Shown here one piece after another: positions 26,181 through 35,677 of a stretch of 64,000 nucleotides of DNA (the first letter of the stretch is position 1; every line of letters begins with the position of its first letter). The notes below the pieces were generated by a model. The model searched no databases, was not told the origin of the DNA, and saw only the letters and a list, made by a program, of their open reading frames with translations. Source of the DNA: an uncultured Saprospiraceae bacterium (GTDB taxonomy: Bacteria; Bacteroidota; Bacteroidia; Chitinophagales; Saprospiraceae); NCBI GenBank assembly GCA_937928045.1, contig CALFWO010000005.1, forward strand, positions 1-64,000, given 5' to 3'. Both the position numbers and the translations under genes were made by a program.

Positions 26181-27059
26181 ATGTCAGAGATCGCTAAAAA
26201 GCCTTTGTTCGAAAAAGTGAACCCAAAATTTGGGAGTTCCTTTCTTGTCAAGCATTTCGATCAACCTTCCGAAAGAGATAAACCGCCTTTTTGGCATTTC
26301 CACCCAGAAATAGAAATGGTTTATGTGAAAGGTGGCTCAGGTAAACGGCACATTGGAAATCATATCTCTTATTATCATTCTGGAGAGTTGGTGCTCATTG
26401 GTTCCATGCTTCCACATTTTGGGTTTACCGATCGATTGACAAGAAATTCGTCAGAGACAGTCGTTCAGTTCTTAGATGGATTTGGAAAAGGGATTTTTGA
26501 TTTAGAAGAAATGGGAGATATCCAAAGACTTTTGGAACGCGCAAAATCCGGAATTACTTTTCATGGGAAAACTAAAGATCGAGTTGGAGAAAAGTTAGAG
26601 CAACTAAACAATTTGGATAATTTTTCGAGGATAGTATCGCTTTTGGAAATCTTACAAGAACTTGCGCTATCTGATGAATACATCTTGCTGAACGCCGTTG
26701 GATATTCATTTACTGTCGAGCCTGGTGATAATGATCGAATCAATAAAGTCTATGCTTTTGTTCAGGCGAATTATTCCCGAACGATTCCTTTGAAAGAAAT
26801 CGCTGAAATTGCAAACATGACGGTTCCTTCCTTTTGTCGATATTTCAAAAATATTTCTGGTAAAAACTTTACCAAGTTTGTAAATGAAATCCGAATCGTT
26901 CAAGCTTGTAAATTGCTAAGCGATCAGCAATTAAGTATTACGAACATCGCGTTCGAAGTAGGCTTCAATAACTTTTCGCACTTTAACAGACTCTTTAAAG
27001 AGATTACTGGAGATCGTCCATCTGATTATCGGAAGCAGTTTAAAAAAGTTTTGCTGTAG
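26181..27059 (+). CDS. AraC-family transcriptional regulator with cupin-like sensor domain
   Basis: A 292-residue regulator. Residues 25-110 form a cupin-type sensor (PPFWHFHPEIEMVYVKGGSGKRHIG, SGELVLIGSMLPH). Residues about 185-290 are the AraC double helix-turn-helix: IPLKEIAEIANMTVPSFCRYFK, then LSITNIAFEVGFNNFSHFNRLFKEITG, with the conserved Pro-Ser-x-Tyr end (RPSDYRK). The ATG at 26181 follows AAGGAA and is preferred over an upstream TTG. Its ligand and targets are not evident; sugar-responsive regulators often have this layout. Confidence 0.9.
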   Translation: MSEIAKKPLFEKVNPKFGSSFLVKHFDQPSERDKPPFWHFHPEIEMVYVKGGSGKRHIGNHISYYHSGELVLIGSMLPHFGFTDRLTRNSSETVVQFLDGFGKGIFDLEEMGDIQRLLERAKSGITFHGKTKDRVGEKLEQLNNLDNFSRIVSLLEILQELALSDEYILLNAVGYSFTVEPGDNDRINKVYAFVQANYSRTIPLKEIAEIANMTVPSFCRYFKNISGKNFTKFVNEIRIVQACKLLSDQQLSITNIAFEVGFNNFSHFNRLFKEITGDRPSDYRKQFKKVLL

Positions 27060-27068
27060 AAAAAAAGA

Positions 27069-27099
27069 AGTCCGATTAATCGTTGGATCAATCGGACTT
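27069..27099 (-). terminator. Terminator of the secreted protein gene at 27180
   Basis: AAGTCCGATT and AATCGGACTT are perfect 10-base arms. On the minus strand they are followed by CTTTTTTC. It lies between two convergent genes and may also stop the AraC-family transcript. Confidence 0.7.
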
Positions 27100-27179
27100 A
27101 GAATAGTAAATCAAATTATCTGTATGCAAGTGAATGGCTAAGATTATGGTAACATAATTTCTTGACCACTCAATTTTTT

Positions 27180-27806
27180 TTACTTTAATGCAAGTGTTGG
27201 GTTGATATGGATTGTTTTGCTGAAATATTCATTGAAGTTAATATCTTCAATTCCTACCATGATATCGTATTTTCCTTCTTCTAGTTTTGTCAAATTGAAT
27301 CTTTTGTTGATTGTAGCTGCTGAATCAATTGTCTCATTGAAAAGAATATTTCCAAGATCATCTTGAATTAGAATGTTGTAAGCGGCACTCGGTGAACAAA
27401 GAATAGCCAAGTCTAAATATCCTAATTTGTCTGAGAAAGTAGGGCGATAAATTTTTTGACTTGAATCTGTATCAAAGATGATTGAATTGTTTTCTTTTAA
27501 TAAGGGTTGAACAGTAATGTACTGATCATAAGTCATTACAACAGAATACGCTCCATCAGGAAGTTCTTTTAAGTTGTATTGCTTATTGGTTAGTTGTTCC
27601 TCAGAAATTGTTTCTGAATGAAATACTTGGTCATTGATGTCTCTAATCGACAATTCGATTTTTTCTGTAGAAGCATCTTCTAATGTAATTACAAAAGAAC
27701 TTGTATTGACTACTGTGAATTGTACATTTTCACCTTGAGAAGCCCAAATGCAATTGGCCATCAAAAGAATAAGGAGTGTTGGGAATAATTTAATTTGCGT
27801 TAACAT
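27180..27806 (-). CDS. Small secreted protein with two Ig-like repeats
   Basis: A 208-residue protein with a signal peptide ending ANCIWAS. The ATG at 27806 is preferred over a TTG three codons upstream. The mature part seems to contain two beta-sandwich repeats, each with a turn of the type (Y/F)NLxxLxxGxYxxxV: YNLKELPDGAYSVVMTYD and FNLTKLEEGKYDIMVGIED. That pattern resembles DUF3244-type or fibronectin-like secreted modules of Bacteroidota. There is no sorting domain or lipobox. Function unknown. Confidence 0.75.
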   Translation of the reverse strand: MLTQIKLFPTLLILLMANCIWASQGENVQFTVVNTSSFVITLEDASTEKIELSIRDINDQVFHSETISEEQLTNKQYNLKELPDGAYSVVMTYDQYITVQPLLKENNSIIFDTDSSQKIYRPTFSDKLGYLDLAILCSPSAAYNILIQDDLGNILFNETIDSAATINKRFNLTKLEEGKYDIMVGIEDINFNEYFSKTIHINPTLALK

Positions 27807-28199
27807 ATGTATCAATATTTAAGTGATAAAAGAATTGATGAAATTCCATCCGTTCTTTGTTTAATAAATACAACGCAAAGATGCAGCACCATTTTAGTTG
27901 AAACTTCTACTAGATTAACAAGGATGTATAGTATTTTATCATATTGACAATTTTCGTAATCTTTGGCTACTAATAGCCATAAGGTTTAATTGACATGGTA
28001 TGTTCAATCAATGCTAGATTGGAATGTTTCTCATAGATTGCCAAATAGAGCCAAGAAGAATCAATATTGAACAGTACCTTATAGCGGTTGCATTCTTTTG
28101 AAAGTCACTAGAAAGTATGAAATGCGAAAAGTGGTGTTATCCTAATTATTCTAGTCGACAGAATGCTCTAATTCTAGAATGGTTCTACCGATTGATGAT
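27807..28199. other. Intergenic region, 393 bases
   Basis: AT-rich spacer between the secreted-protein gene and the broken barrel gene. No open frame, tRNA or strong hairpin was seen. Confidence 0.45.
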
Positions 28200-28711
28200 T
28201 TAACGTACAGTCAAAGCTCCAAATCTGGCATTGATCCCGTTGAAATATCAATCTACAGAAATTGTTGGCACCCTTTCGAGCGATAAATTCAATGGGATTT
28301 CATCAAAGCTGTATTCTGCACCAAGGTAGCCTTGAACTGCAAAGGAAATGGATTCGTAATCCTCTCCAGTGAAATTCTCCTTGTAGTTCAATGCCCAAAA
28401 GTAAGCCGAAAGACCACCACCATAATAGTAATTTAAATCTCTTACTCCATCAAAAATATTTAGTGTTTGATGTATTAGATAAGCACCGCCGAAAGCGATA
28501 GAACTGTAATCCAAAGAACCGATATAATTGACAACAGTAAGAAATCCAATGTTTGCTTCAATTGCTGCTGTTTCATTTAGAAAATATTTTCCTGAAAATG
28601 AAGAGGGATATCCTAATTTAAGGCCTCGGCAGTTTTGTAATCTTGAGCAAAAGATTGATTGCTAAATGAGTACATGAAAAGAGAAATAAAGACTGGGATT
28701 AAATAATTCAT
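28200..28711 (-). pseudogene. Broken outer-membrane beta-barrel protein gene
   Basis: Reading from ATG 28711 gives a clear signal peptide (MNYLIPVFISLFMYSFSNQS, then FAQDYKTAEALN) and a stop. One frame over, the reading continues as GLKLGYPSSFSGKYFL and then a barrel-like chain with AFGGAYLIHQTLN, YYYGGGLSAYFWAL and GAEYSFDEIPLNLSLE. A single missing G near 28625-28632 would join the two (TAGGLKLGYP) and give a 513-base frame. A second lesion, an in-frame TGA at 28248-28250, precedes a normal-looking barrel end (YFNGINARFGALTVR). The intact gene would encode about 170 residues of a small outer-membrane barrel. Confidence 0.8.
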
Positions 28712-28811
28712 TGGTCTGTTTTGCGGTGAAAATTTTTGGAACTATTAAAACTAGAATAATAGATTAACCAGAATTAAATTGAATCCTAGGGTGTAGATTG
28801 CTTTGATTAAC

Positions 28812-30002
28812 TTAAAATATGGTTTTAAGAGTAGGTTGTTTGATTCCAACCAAATTCGGTTCCATATCCAATTTTTCTTTTAGCAAAGTCGCGTATACAG
28901 ACCTAAAGTCAATTTCGTGTTTTAGATCTCCTTGGTCCAAGTCTGATAGATTAGGATTATTGCCAATGATCTTTCCTTGCGTTCCTCCGCCAATGATAAA
29001 CATAGGAGCCGCTGTTCCATGATCTGTTCCCTTTCCGTTATCTGCCACCCTTCGGCCGAATTCTGAGAATACGACTACCGTTGTTTGCGCTAATAAACCC
29101 GCGGATTTTAGATCTTTATAAAAAGCGTACACCGAATCATTCAATTCTTTTAGCAATTTTTCATGCTTCCCGAGTTGATAGTCATGGGTGTCAAATCCGT
29201 TCAATGAAGTATAGTAAATTTTAGTATTTAATTCCCCTTTTATTAATCGAGCAATCCATTCTAAATTTTTTGCCAGTCCTAACTTCGGATATGGATGTTC
29301 TTTGCCAGAGTTCTTTAAGGCCTGTTGAATTTCAGACGAACCTTCTACGATGCCATGTGCCACCTTGCGCACAAAATCTAACTGTGGGTTATCCGTAGAA
29401 AGCATGTTTTCTTGAGCTCCAGTTCTAACTTTGAATTTATTTGGGTTTCTTACGGTCAAGCTATTTGGTGAATTTCCTTTCAACGCCAAGTTGTCTGTAC
29501 CGTCAATATTAATTCCGGCTGTTGGTTGATGGTCTTTACATTGTAAATCTAAATATCTCCCAAGCCAACCTTGATTAATATATTCATTAGATCCGGATCC
29601 TGTTTGCCAAATTTCTTGTGAACGAAAATGAGACCTCACGGGATTAGGGTAACCGACATTTTGAACTATTGATAAATTGCCTTCCTGTTGGATTTTTACA
29701 AAACCATCTAAGGCAGAATGAAAAGCCATTCCATTATTTTTACCAATAACTTGTGATTTGCTCAAACCAATTTTTGGTCGATATTTTAAATATAAAGGGT
29801 CAGCATATGGAACAAAAGTATTCAGGCCATCATTGCCACCATTAAGTTGAATAAAGACGACAGATTCTTGTCCCGTAATCAAACTCGGTCTTTTTCCTAA
29901 GGCATGAAGGAAATTAGGAAGTAATAAAGTGCCTCCAGTAAATGTTCCTGCCAACGATATAAATGCTCTTCTTTTCATTTCTATTTTGTTTTCGCTCAAC
30001 AC
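28812..30002 (-). CDS. DUF1501 domain protein
   Basis: A 396-residue protein of the DUF1501 family, related to the sulfatase/alkaline phosphatase fold. The N-terminus MKRRAFISLAGTFTGGTLLLP looks like a Tat-type signal (start may be the internal Met at residue 9). Motifs are VFIQLNGGNDGLNTFVPYADP, SHFRSQEIWQTG, GFDTHDYQLGKHEKLLKELN, VVVFSEFGRRVADNGKGTDHGTAAPMFIIGG. The family is nearly always paired with DUF1800, as here, with 13 bases between them. The pair is thought to be secreted; the role is not established. Confidence 0.92.
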   Translation of the reverse strand: MLSENKIEMKRRAFISLAGTFTGGTLLLPNFLHALGKRPSLITGQESVVFIQLNGGNDGLNTFVPYADPLYLKYRPKIGLSKSQVIGKNNGMAFHSALDGFVKIQQEGNLSIVQNVGYPNPVRSHFRSQEIWQTGSGSNEYINQGWLGRYLDLQCKDHQPTAGINIDGTDNLALKGNSPNSLTVRNPNKFKVRTGAQENMLSTDNPQLDFVRKVAHGIVEGSSEIQQALKNSGKEHPYPKLGLAKNLEWIARLIKGELNTKIYYTSLNGFDTHDYQLGKHEKLLKELNDSVYAFYKDLKSAGLLAQTTVVVFSEFGRRVADNGKGTDHGTAAPMFIIGGGTQGKIIGNNPNLSDLDQGDLKHEIDFRSVYATLLKEKLDMEPNLVGIKQPTLKTIF

Positions 30003-30015
30003 AAATTATTTTCTA

Positions 30016-31401
30016 TCACACCAATTGAAACTCCGGCGTCTTGCAAATAAAATTGACCAATCTAATAATTGCTTCTTCTGCATTCTCGGCCTTGGGATCA
30101 AAATCGTGAGCGATAATATTATCTAAATCCTTTTGCATATTTTCGTCCACTTGAAAAAGTAGTTTATCTGAGAAACCTTTTACTAATTCTTTCCCATCTG
30201 ATTTTGAATTCCAAAACAAACTTACCTTGATTGGTTTTTCATCTTTTGCTAAATGCATTCCGCCGCCACGCATCATTTTTTCCATGGATCTTCCCTGGCA
30301 GAGTAGCTCAACCACATTATTTCTTTGTAAATATATTTGAGAAGTAATCCAACTTCTTCCACCATCCCATCCCTTTACATTAGGCTGGTTGAATAAGTCC
30401 ATTCCTTGCTTTGAGATAAATTGAGCGACTTGCTTATTGTCTATCTGATGTTCAGGAAATGTGTCTAATAATTGTAATCCAAAAGTTAAAGGATCTTTTA
30501 TTTTTGATCCAGCCGAAGGTTTGTCAAACTCTTCGGTGAATATTTTTAGTAACAAAGGTTGAATTTCAAAGTCTACTTGACGCAAGTAGTTTCCATATTT
30601 TTTTATCAACGATGCTTCCGGGTTGTCATAAACAAACCACTTAAGAATTTTTTCGGTAATCAAATAGGGCGCAGAGTCTTGCTTGAAAATGATATCTACT
30701 AATTGGTCAACTTTGAATACTCCTGATCGACCAAAGTATTCTATGACGTCTTGATCCAATCTACTTTTTTTATACCAACCTCCTTCATCTCCCATGGTGA
30801 GTCCAGCCAATCCCTTCGCTCCGTTCTTAATATCTTGTTCGGAATAATTGCCAATACCCAAGGTGAAGAGCTCAAGCAATTCTCGACTCAGGTTTTCATT
30901 GATTCTACCAACCTTGTTGTCATCGTTATCTAAATATTTGATTAATGCATTGCTGCGCAAAACCTTTTTAGTCAGTTCTCGAAAATTGCCAAAAGCATTT
31001 TCTCGAAGTAGTTGATTGTGTTGGTAAATCCAATAATTAACTTTGACTTTATTCTTTGTCGCAACAAAATGATTGTGCCAAAAACAAACCATTTTTTCGC
31101 GAAGCGGGAAGTTGTCATTACGCATCTTTGCTATCCACCATTTTTTTAACTCCAAAAAATTAGCGCGCTCTTGACGTCTGGCTTTCTTCTGAATTTCTTT
31201 GGATTCGAGTTTTAGTTTTTTTCTTCTAGCAGTAAAACCTTCCAATGTAGTCGGAGAATCCTCCAAGCATGTTGGCAATGCTGCATCAATTTTGCTTTGG
31301 AACGATTTTTCTAAGAACTTCCTAATCCCTAAATCTTCAATCTGTTTTGCCTGTTTCACACTATATCCAAGCCGTAATGACCACAAATTATTTTTATTCA
31401 T
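30016..31401 (-). CDS. DUF1800 domain protein
   Basis: A 461-residue DUF1800 family member. Characteristic stretches are MVCFWHNHFVATKNKV, NQLLRENAFGNFRELTKKVLRSNALIKYLDN, NENLSRELLELFTLGIGNYSEQDIKNGAKGLAG and GWDGGRSWITSQIYLQRNN. No obvious signal peptide is seen at the start (MNKNNLWSLRLGYSVKQAK). It is the first gene of the two-gene unit with DUF1501. Function unknown. Confidence 0.9.
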   Translation of the reverse strand: MNKNNLWSLRLGYSVKQAKQIEDLGIRKFLEKSFQSKIDAALPTCLEDSPTTLEGFTARRKKLKLESKEIQKKARRQERANFLELKKWWIAKMRNDNFPLREKMVCFWHNHFVATKNKVKVNYWIYQHNQLLRENAFGNFRELTKKVLRSNALIKYLDNDDNKVGRINENLSRELLELFTLGIGNYSEQDIKNGAKGLAGLTMGDEGGWYKKSRLDQDVIEYFGRSGVFKVDQLVDIIFKQDSAPYLITEKILKWFVYDNPEASLIKKYGNYLRQVDFEIQPLLLKIFTEEFDKPSAGSKIKDPLTFGLQLLDTFPEHQIDNKQVAQFISKQGMDLFNQPNVKGWDGGRSWITSQIYLQRNNVVELLCQGRSMEKMMRGGGMHLAKDEKPIKVSLFWNSKSDGKELVKGFSDKLLFQVDENMQKDLDNIIAHDFDPKAENAEEAIIRLVNFICKTPEFQLV

Positions 31402-31547
31402 ATATCGGTTCTATTCCTAATGAGACTCCGAAAGCGCTCAGAAGTTTAACTCAATGTTTCAACGTTATTAGGTAATGCAAAAATTATGCAAAAGATAGGT
31501 TTTTTAAGAGTTGGGGAAAAATTCTGTTGGTAACCAGCGCTAGGAAA

Positions 31548-31589
31548 TAAAAAAGGGACTTTACAGCTACTGTAAAGTCCCTTTTTTAT
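31548..31589 (-). terminator. Terminator of the galactose oxidase-like gene
   Basis: AAAAAGGGACTTTACAG and CTGTAAAGTCCCTTTTTT form a 17-bp perfect stem with a very short loop. The symmetrical A and T runs make it strong on either strand. It lies just downstream of the 31603 stop. Confidence 0.9.
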
Positions 31590-31602
31590 GGCTTAAGTAA
31601 TA

Positions 31603-34600
31603 CTATCTTGCAATAATCAGTCTTTCACTTTTTAGCTTACGACCTTCTAATTGCAAGGTAATGAAATACAGTCCAGGACTGAATCCTTCAGTTTCAAACC
31701 TGACAATTGATACATCAGATTCTTGCTGATTTTTGGTTGCCATTACTTGCCCCATGCTATTATAGATCACTACATCTCCAGTTAGTCCTTCGTACTCACT
31801 CAAGTTAATGAATACTTCATCGTCCGTTGGATTAGGATATACTTTGAACGCTCTTGGGTCCAATCTATTGATTCCGCCATTAGGGCCAGTTGTGATGTAA
31901 GCATCCTTAACACAAACTTCTGCCCATTGAGCAGTCAATAATTTTACATTCACAAAATAAGTATCATCGGCCATGTTTGGCAAGATAACGGTGGCATCGC
32001 AATCACCAGAACAACGATACACTTGTTGCCAACTTCCGTTGTAAACTTGTAACAGAGACAATGGCGTCGAATTTAATCCAGAAATTGTTATCTCATTTCC
32101 TTGTACTCCGAAAATAACATTGTCGCAATCTCCGCCACCGCCAACTGGTGTGCCCGCGCAAGAACATCCATCTGACTGTATTACATCATTTTCTGTATTT
32201 GCATTTCCATCATTACAAGCAGTTCCTGCAGGTTTTGGAAATGCCGGATCATTGTCATTGCAATCAACATTTGCACAAACACCATCGTTGTCAATATCTG
32301 TACAACCAGTACCTCCACCAGTTACATTGACATATTCTTCTTTCTCGCAAATGAATTGCCAAGTAGCAGTGTACAATCTTGTTTTTACAAAGTATGTTCC
32401 GGATGCCAAGTTGTTTAATGTATTGGTCGGTCCACAGTTGTTACCAGAACAACTCAATACTGTCGCCCAATTAGGATCAAAAACTTGTAGCTGAGTAATT
32501 GGAGTTGAAAGTCCAGTGACTGAGATTGTTCCTGAGCCTGCAGAAATTACAATGTCCGAACAATCTCCACCGCCACCAACAGGAGTTCCTAAACAGGAAC
32601 ATCCATCTGATTGAATAACGTCATTTTCTGTATTTGCATTTCCATCATCGCAGGCAGTTCCTGCAGGTTTTGGAAATGCTGCATCATTGTCGTTACAGTC
32701 TTGCGCCGCACAAATGCCATCGTTGTCATTATCAGGACAACCTCCACCACCAACCGTATAACTTCCATCTTTAGAACAAACCAAGTTGTAGTTAGCAGTG
32801 TAATATTTAACAAATACAAAGTAATCGCCATTCGGAACATTTACAGTTTCTATTGGACTATTACAATCTGCAAAGCAGGTATAAACAGTTGCCCAAGAAG
32901 AAGAGAAAATTTGAACCGAAGTAACAGGAGCTCCATCTACAGCAGTAACAACTATTGCTCCAGGAGAAGTTGTAATTCCGATATCATTGCAATCAGGTGT
33001 TCCTGTGCTTGGTATCCCTGCACAATTACAGTCAGTTTGATAAATATCATTCGTAGTGTTAGGATTTCCATCGTCACAGCTTGTTCCAATTAAAGCATCA
33101 TTAAATCCAGGACATTGATCATTGGCATTACAAACACCATCGTTGTCATCATCAGCTAATGTTCCTACACAATTACAATTGCTGTCATAGGCATCGTTAA
33201 TTGTACAAGCATCACCATCGTTACATGGACCGGTATTTCCGCCACAAGGATTTGGTGGGAAAAGGTTTTGAGCAGGAATAATTTCTTTTTCAATTCCAGG
33301 TCCAGACCATCGCAATTCCATAACAGCTCCGCCTCCTTGTTCGTAATATTCTAACACAATGTCATATCGTTGGTTAGCGTCCAATGTAATTAAGCCAATG
33401 TCTTCTGTAGGTCCATGATCTGTCCAGTTATCAACCATCTGTCTGCCATTCACCCAAAGGCGAACACCATCGTCAGAGTTGGTGTAAAAAGAATAAGTAC
33501 CAGCTCTGGGCACTTCTATCTGTCCAGTCCATCTTACTGAAAAAGTTTCTGGATTAATACTTGGGTCTGGTGATCCAGTAAACCAATTAAAGTCAACTGT
33601 AGCATCGGTTCTAGTAAGAGCCAATGAGCTAAAGTTAAGATTGTTGTAGTATTTGCCTTCCAAACCTGAGCCTCCAAGACTAGGATTATTTAATGGCGTA
33701 CAATCATTGATATCATCTCCAATATTAATGATTTTAGCAACACTTGGTGTACCATTACCATTCATTGCAAAAAGCATATATGAACCTGGAGGAATTATAT
33801 TCCTGTTTGTAATCGACAAACTATATTGGTTGTTTCCAAGGTTTGTTTTTTGCAGAGGTATTCTTCGTAGGTCATTGTTGGTACTGTGCGTGGTCGCTGA
33901 CATACGTACCAATGAGAAATTCGAAATTGCTGAATTTGCAGCAACAGTAATAGAAGAATTCCAATTGGCTGTTGCCGGAGAACTGTTGATAACAGGACGA
34001 GTGGCTAGTGATCCATTTGGATTAAATAAATATGCCGGAGAATATATCTGCGCATCAGGGTGGTTGGTACTACATCCTCCGCAAAGTCCGCCACCAGAAG
34101 TGAAGACACGACCATCTAACATCAACATTGAAATCGAGTGGTAGTTTCTTGGTACAGACATAGTGGCAACTTCTGTCCATTGTCCAGTATTAGGATTCCA
34201 AATCTCTGGTATAAGTACAGAATTGTTATCAGAAAAAACATCTGCAGCTGGAATTCCACCAATGACCATAACTTCTCCATTTGGCAAAACAACAGTGGAG
34301 TGATAGTTACGGGCATAGTTTAAGTTTCCAGTTTCTGTTGCCACCGCATTGTTTGTATTAATATCGATAACATGACTTCGATTACTTGCTGGAGTGTTGG
34401 CTTCAAAAGTTACACTACCTCCCGCTGTAATTATTTTTCCAACATCATACATCACAGAAGTTCCTACTGTAGCGTAGGTGTCAGTTCCTCTTTGTCCAGC
34501 ACTCGTAACGCTACCTACACCAGAGGCATCTATCCAATGCATTTCTGCGCTTGGTCCTGCGTGAAAAAGTTGTCCGTTCGGCGCAGTAAATAGCCAAGGG

Positions 34601-35352
34601 AAATAATCATCCTGACGTTCCGGTTGATTGGATACAATTCCATCGGTGATGGTAGAAACAGGAACACCTGGTAACTGATACCATCCTGTTTTTTCCGTCC
34701 ATACCTCCGCATCTTTTCCTCCAACACCACCTGACCAAGAACCTCCGATAACAAAGGTTGCTCCTGAAGCTAATGTTACATTCGAGTGATATCCTCTTGC
34801 GATGTTCATTTGATCTCCTGTATTCCATTGTCCAGTTCCAGGATCATAAATACTTGTACGGTTACTACTTGAACCTCCACTTACGATGATTCTTCCATCA
34901 GGCAAAGTAGAAGTACCTGGACAAAACATATCGTGCTGAGTTTCTTCAATCAAAACATCAGCAGCAGTGTTTGACGAAGGGTCAAAAATTGCGGTCCAAG
35001 TGCGACCAAGATTTCCTCCAAAAGAAAGTTTGTCTTTGGCAGACCAAGTTATTACTCTTCCATCTGGAAGATTAGCTGCGGCTGCAGAAACCAAAGGCAT
35101 TTGAATAACAGAACTCCAAGCTCCCGAAGTATTGTTTACCGTAGCAACTTCGAAAGGAACAAAATTATCATTGGACATGGATTCCAATTCTAGATCGTAG
35201 TCATTCGATCTAAGTTTTTTATAAAGTTGGTAATCTTTCCAAGTCATTTTTTTACCCGAGCATAAAGTGACGATAGGGTCATTTCCTCCATTGGCAAAAA
35301 GCCCAATAGAAAGAAAGCAGAGTAAAATTAATGGGGTAATTCGTTTAATCAT
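31603..35352 (-). CDS. Secreted galactose oxidase-like copper radical oxidase with PA14 and T9SS domains
   Basis: A 1249-residue protein; the ATG at 35352 is chosen because it starts a signal peptide (MIKRITPLILLCFLSIGLFA). Residues 70-540 are a Kelch propeller plus C-terminal domain (DUF1929) closely like fungal galactose oxidase. C144 (MFCPGTS) and Y188 (ARGYHS) are 44 apart, as are C228 and Y272 of the fungal enzyme; W206 (GGSWSGG) matches the stacking Trp290, and Y404/H405 (RNYHSIS) and H489 (ATTHSTNND) supply the other copper ligands. A PA14 domain (about 560-700), acidic DxDxDG linkers, three related Ig-like modules and a T9SS tail (VYPNPTDDEV) follow. It probably oxidises an extracellular alcohol or sugar and makes hydrogen peroxide; the substrate is unknown. 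Confidence 0.92.
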   Translation of the reverse strand: MIKRITPLILLCFLSIGLFANGGNDPIVTLCSGKKMTWKDYQLYKKLRSNDYDLELESMSNDNFVPFEVATVNNTSGAWSSVIQMPLVSAAAANLPDGRVITWSAKDKLSFGGNLGRTWTAIFDPSSNTAADVLIEETQHDMFCPGTSTLPDGRIIVSGGSSSNRTSIYDPGTGQWNTGDQMNIARGYHSNVTLASGATFVIGGSWSGGVGGKDAEVWTEKTGWYQLPGVPVSTITDGIVSNQPERQDDYFPWLFTAPNGQLFHAGPSAEMHWIDASGVGSVTSAGQRGTDTYATVGTSVMYDVGKIITAGGSVTFEANTPASNRSHVIDINTNNAVATETGNLNYARNYHSTVVLPNGEVMVIGGIPAADVFSDNNSVLIPEIWNPNTGQWTEVATMSVPRNYHSISMLMLDGRVFTSGGGLCGGCSTNHPDAQIYSPAYLFNPNGSLATRPVINSSPATANWNSSITVAANSAISNFSLVRMSATTHSTNNDLRRIPLQKTNLGNNQYSLSITNRNIIPPGSYMLFAMNGNGTPSVAKIINIGDDINDCTPLNNPSLGGSGLEGKYYNNLNFSSLALTRTDATVDFNWFTGSPDPSINPETFSVRWTGQIEVPRAGTYSFYTNSDDGVRLWVNGRQMVDNWTDHGPTEDIGLITLDANQRYDIVLEYYEQGGGAVMELRWSGPGIEKEIIPAQNLFPPNPCGGNTGPCNDGDACTINDAYDSNCNCVGTLADDDNDGVCNANDQCPGFNDALIGTSCDDGNPNTTNDIYQTDCNCAGIPSTGTPDCNDIGITTSPGAIVVTAVDGAPVTSVQIFSSSWATVYTCFADCNSPIETVNVPNGDYFVFVKYYTANYNLVCSKDGSYTVGGGGCPDNDNDGICAAQDCNDNDAAFPKPAGTACDDGNANTENDVIQSDGCSCLGTPVGGGGDCSDIVISAGSGTISVTGLSTPITQLQVFDPNWATVLSCSGNNCGPTNTLNNLASGTYFVKTRLYTATWQFICEKEEYVNVTGGGTGCTDIDNDGVCANVDCNDNDPAFPKPAGTACNDGNANTENDVIQSDGCSCAGTPVGGGGDCDNVIFGVQGNEITISGLNSTPLSLLQVYNGSWQQVYRCSGDCDATVILPNMADDTYFVNVKLLTAQWAEVCVKDAYITTGPNGGINRLDPRAFKVYPNPTDDEVFINLSEYEGLTGDVVIYNSMGQVMATKNQQESDVSIVRFETEGFSPGLYFITLQLEGRKLKSERLIIAR
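32121..32266 (-). repeat. Internal DNA repeat in the oxidase gene, copy 1
   Basis: About 145 bases nearly identical to 32552-32700, encoding the linker with CNDNDPAFPKPAGTAC and NTENDVIQSDGCSC between Ig-like modules. High DNA identity points to recent duplication or gene conversion of a module. Confidence 0.75.
32552..32700 (-). repeat. Internal DNA repeat in the oxidase gene, copy 2
   Basis: Partner of 32121-32266. The units are spaced about 430 bases apart, the length of one Ig-like module plus linker. Confidence 0.75.
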
Positions 35353-35677
35353 GGCATGTAAATATTGGTATTGAAAATAGGTACTTATTTTAAGCCTTCG
35401 GGGAAAACGCACAAATAAATTGTGTCAACTTTAAATGTGGTAATATGGGTCATCAAATATACAAATAAAAGGAGGTAGCTGCTTTAATTAAAGGGATAAT
35501 GCCTTGTTTGGGTTAGGGGAATATACGTAGGGTATTGTGTAAATTTGTGTAAACGAATTCTGATATTACATTTGGCTTTGTTTACAATTCCAATTTAATA
35601 AATATTTGGGCTCTATATAAGGTCCGGAATACTTGAATTCACTTCAAAGTTGAACCCGGATTTTCAAATTTATTTAA
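35353..35677. other. Divergent intergenic region, 325 bases
   Basis: Spacer between the oxidase gene (minus) and the propeller lipoprotein gene (plus). It contains possible -7 elements on both strands: CAAATATA at 35454-35461 (minus TATATTTG) and TAAATTTG at 35540-35547 (plus). Neither has a convincing -33 partner. No gene seen. Confidence 0.4.

Noticed and set aside
32611..33093. A 160-codon frame antisense to the galactose oxidase-like gene
   Set aside because: It lies inside a well supported gene on the other strand; its Ile/Ser/Arg/Thr-rich composition is the expected mirror of the coding strand. The other long antisense frames in this gene were rejected for the same reason.
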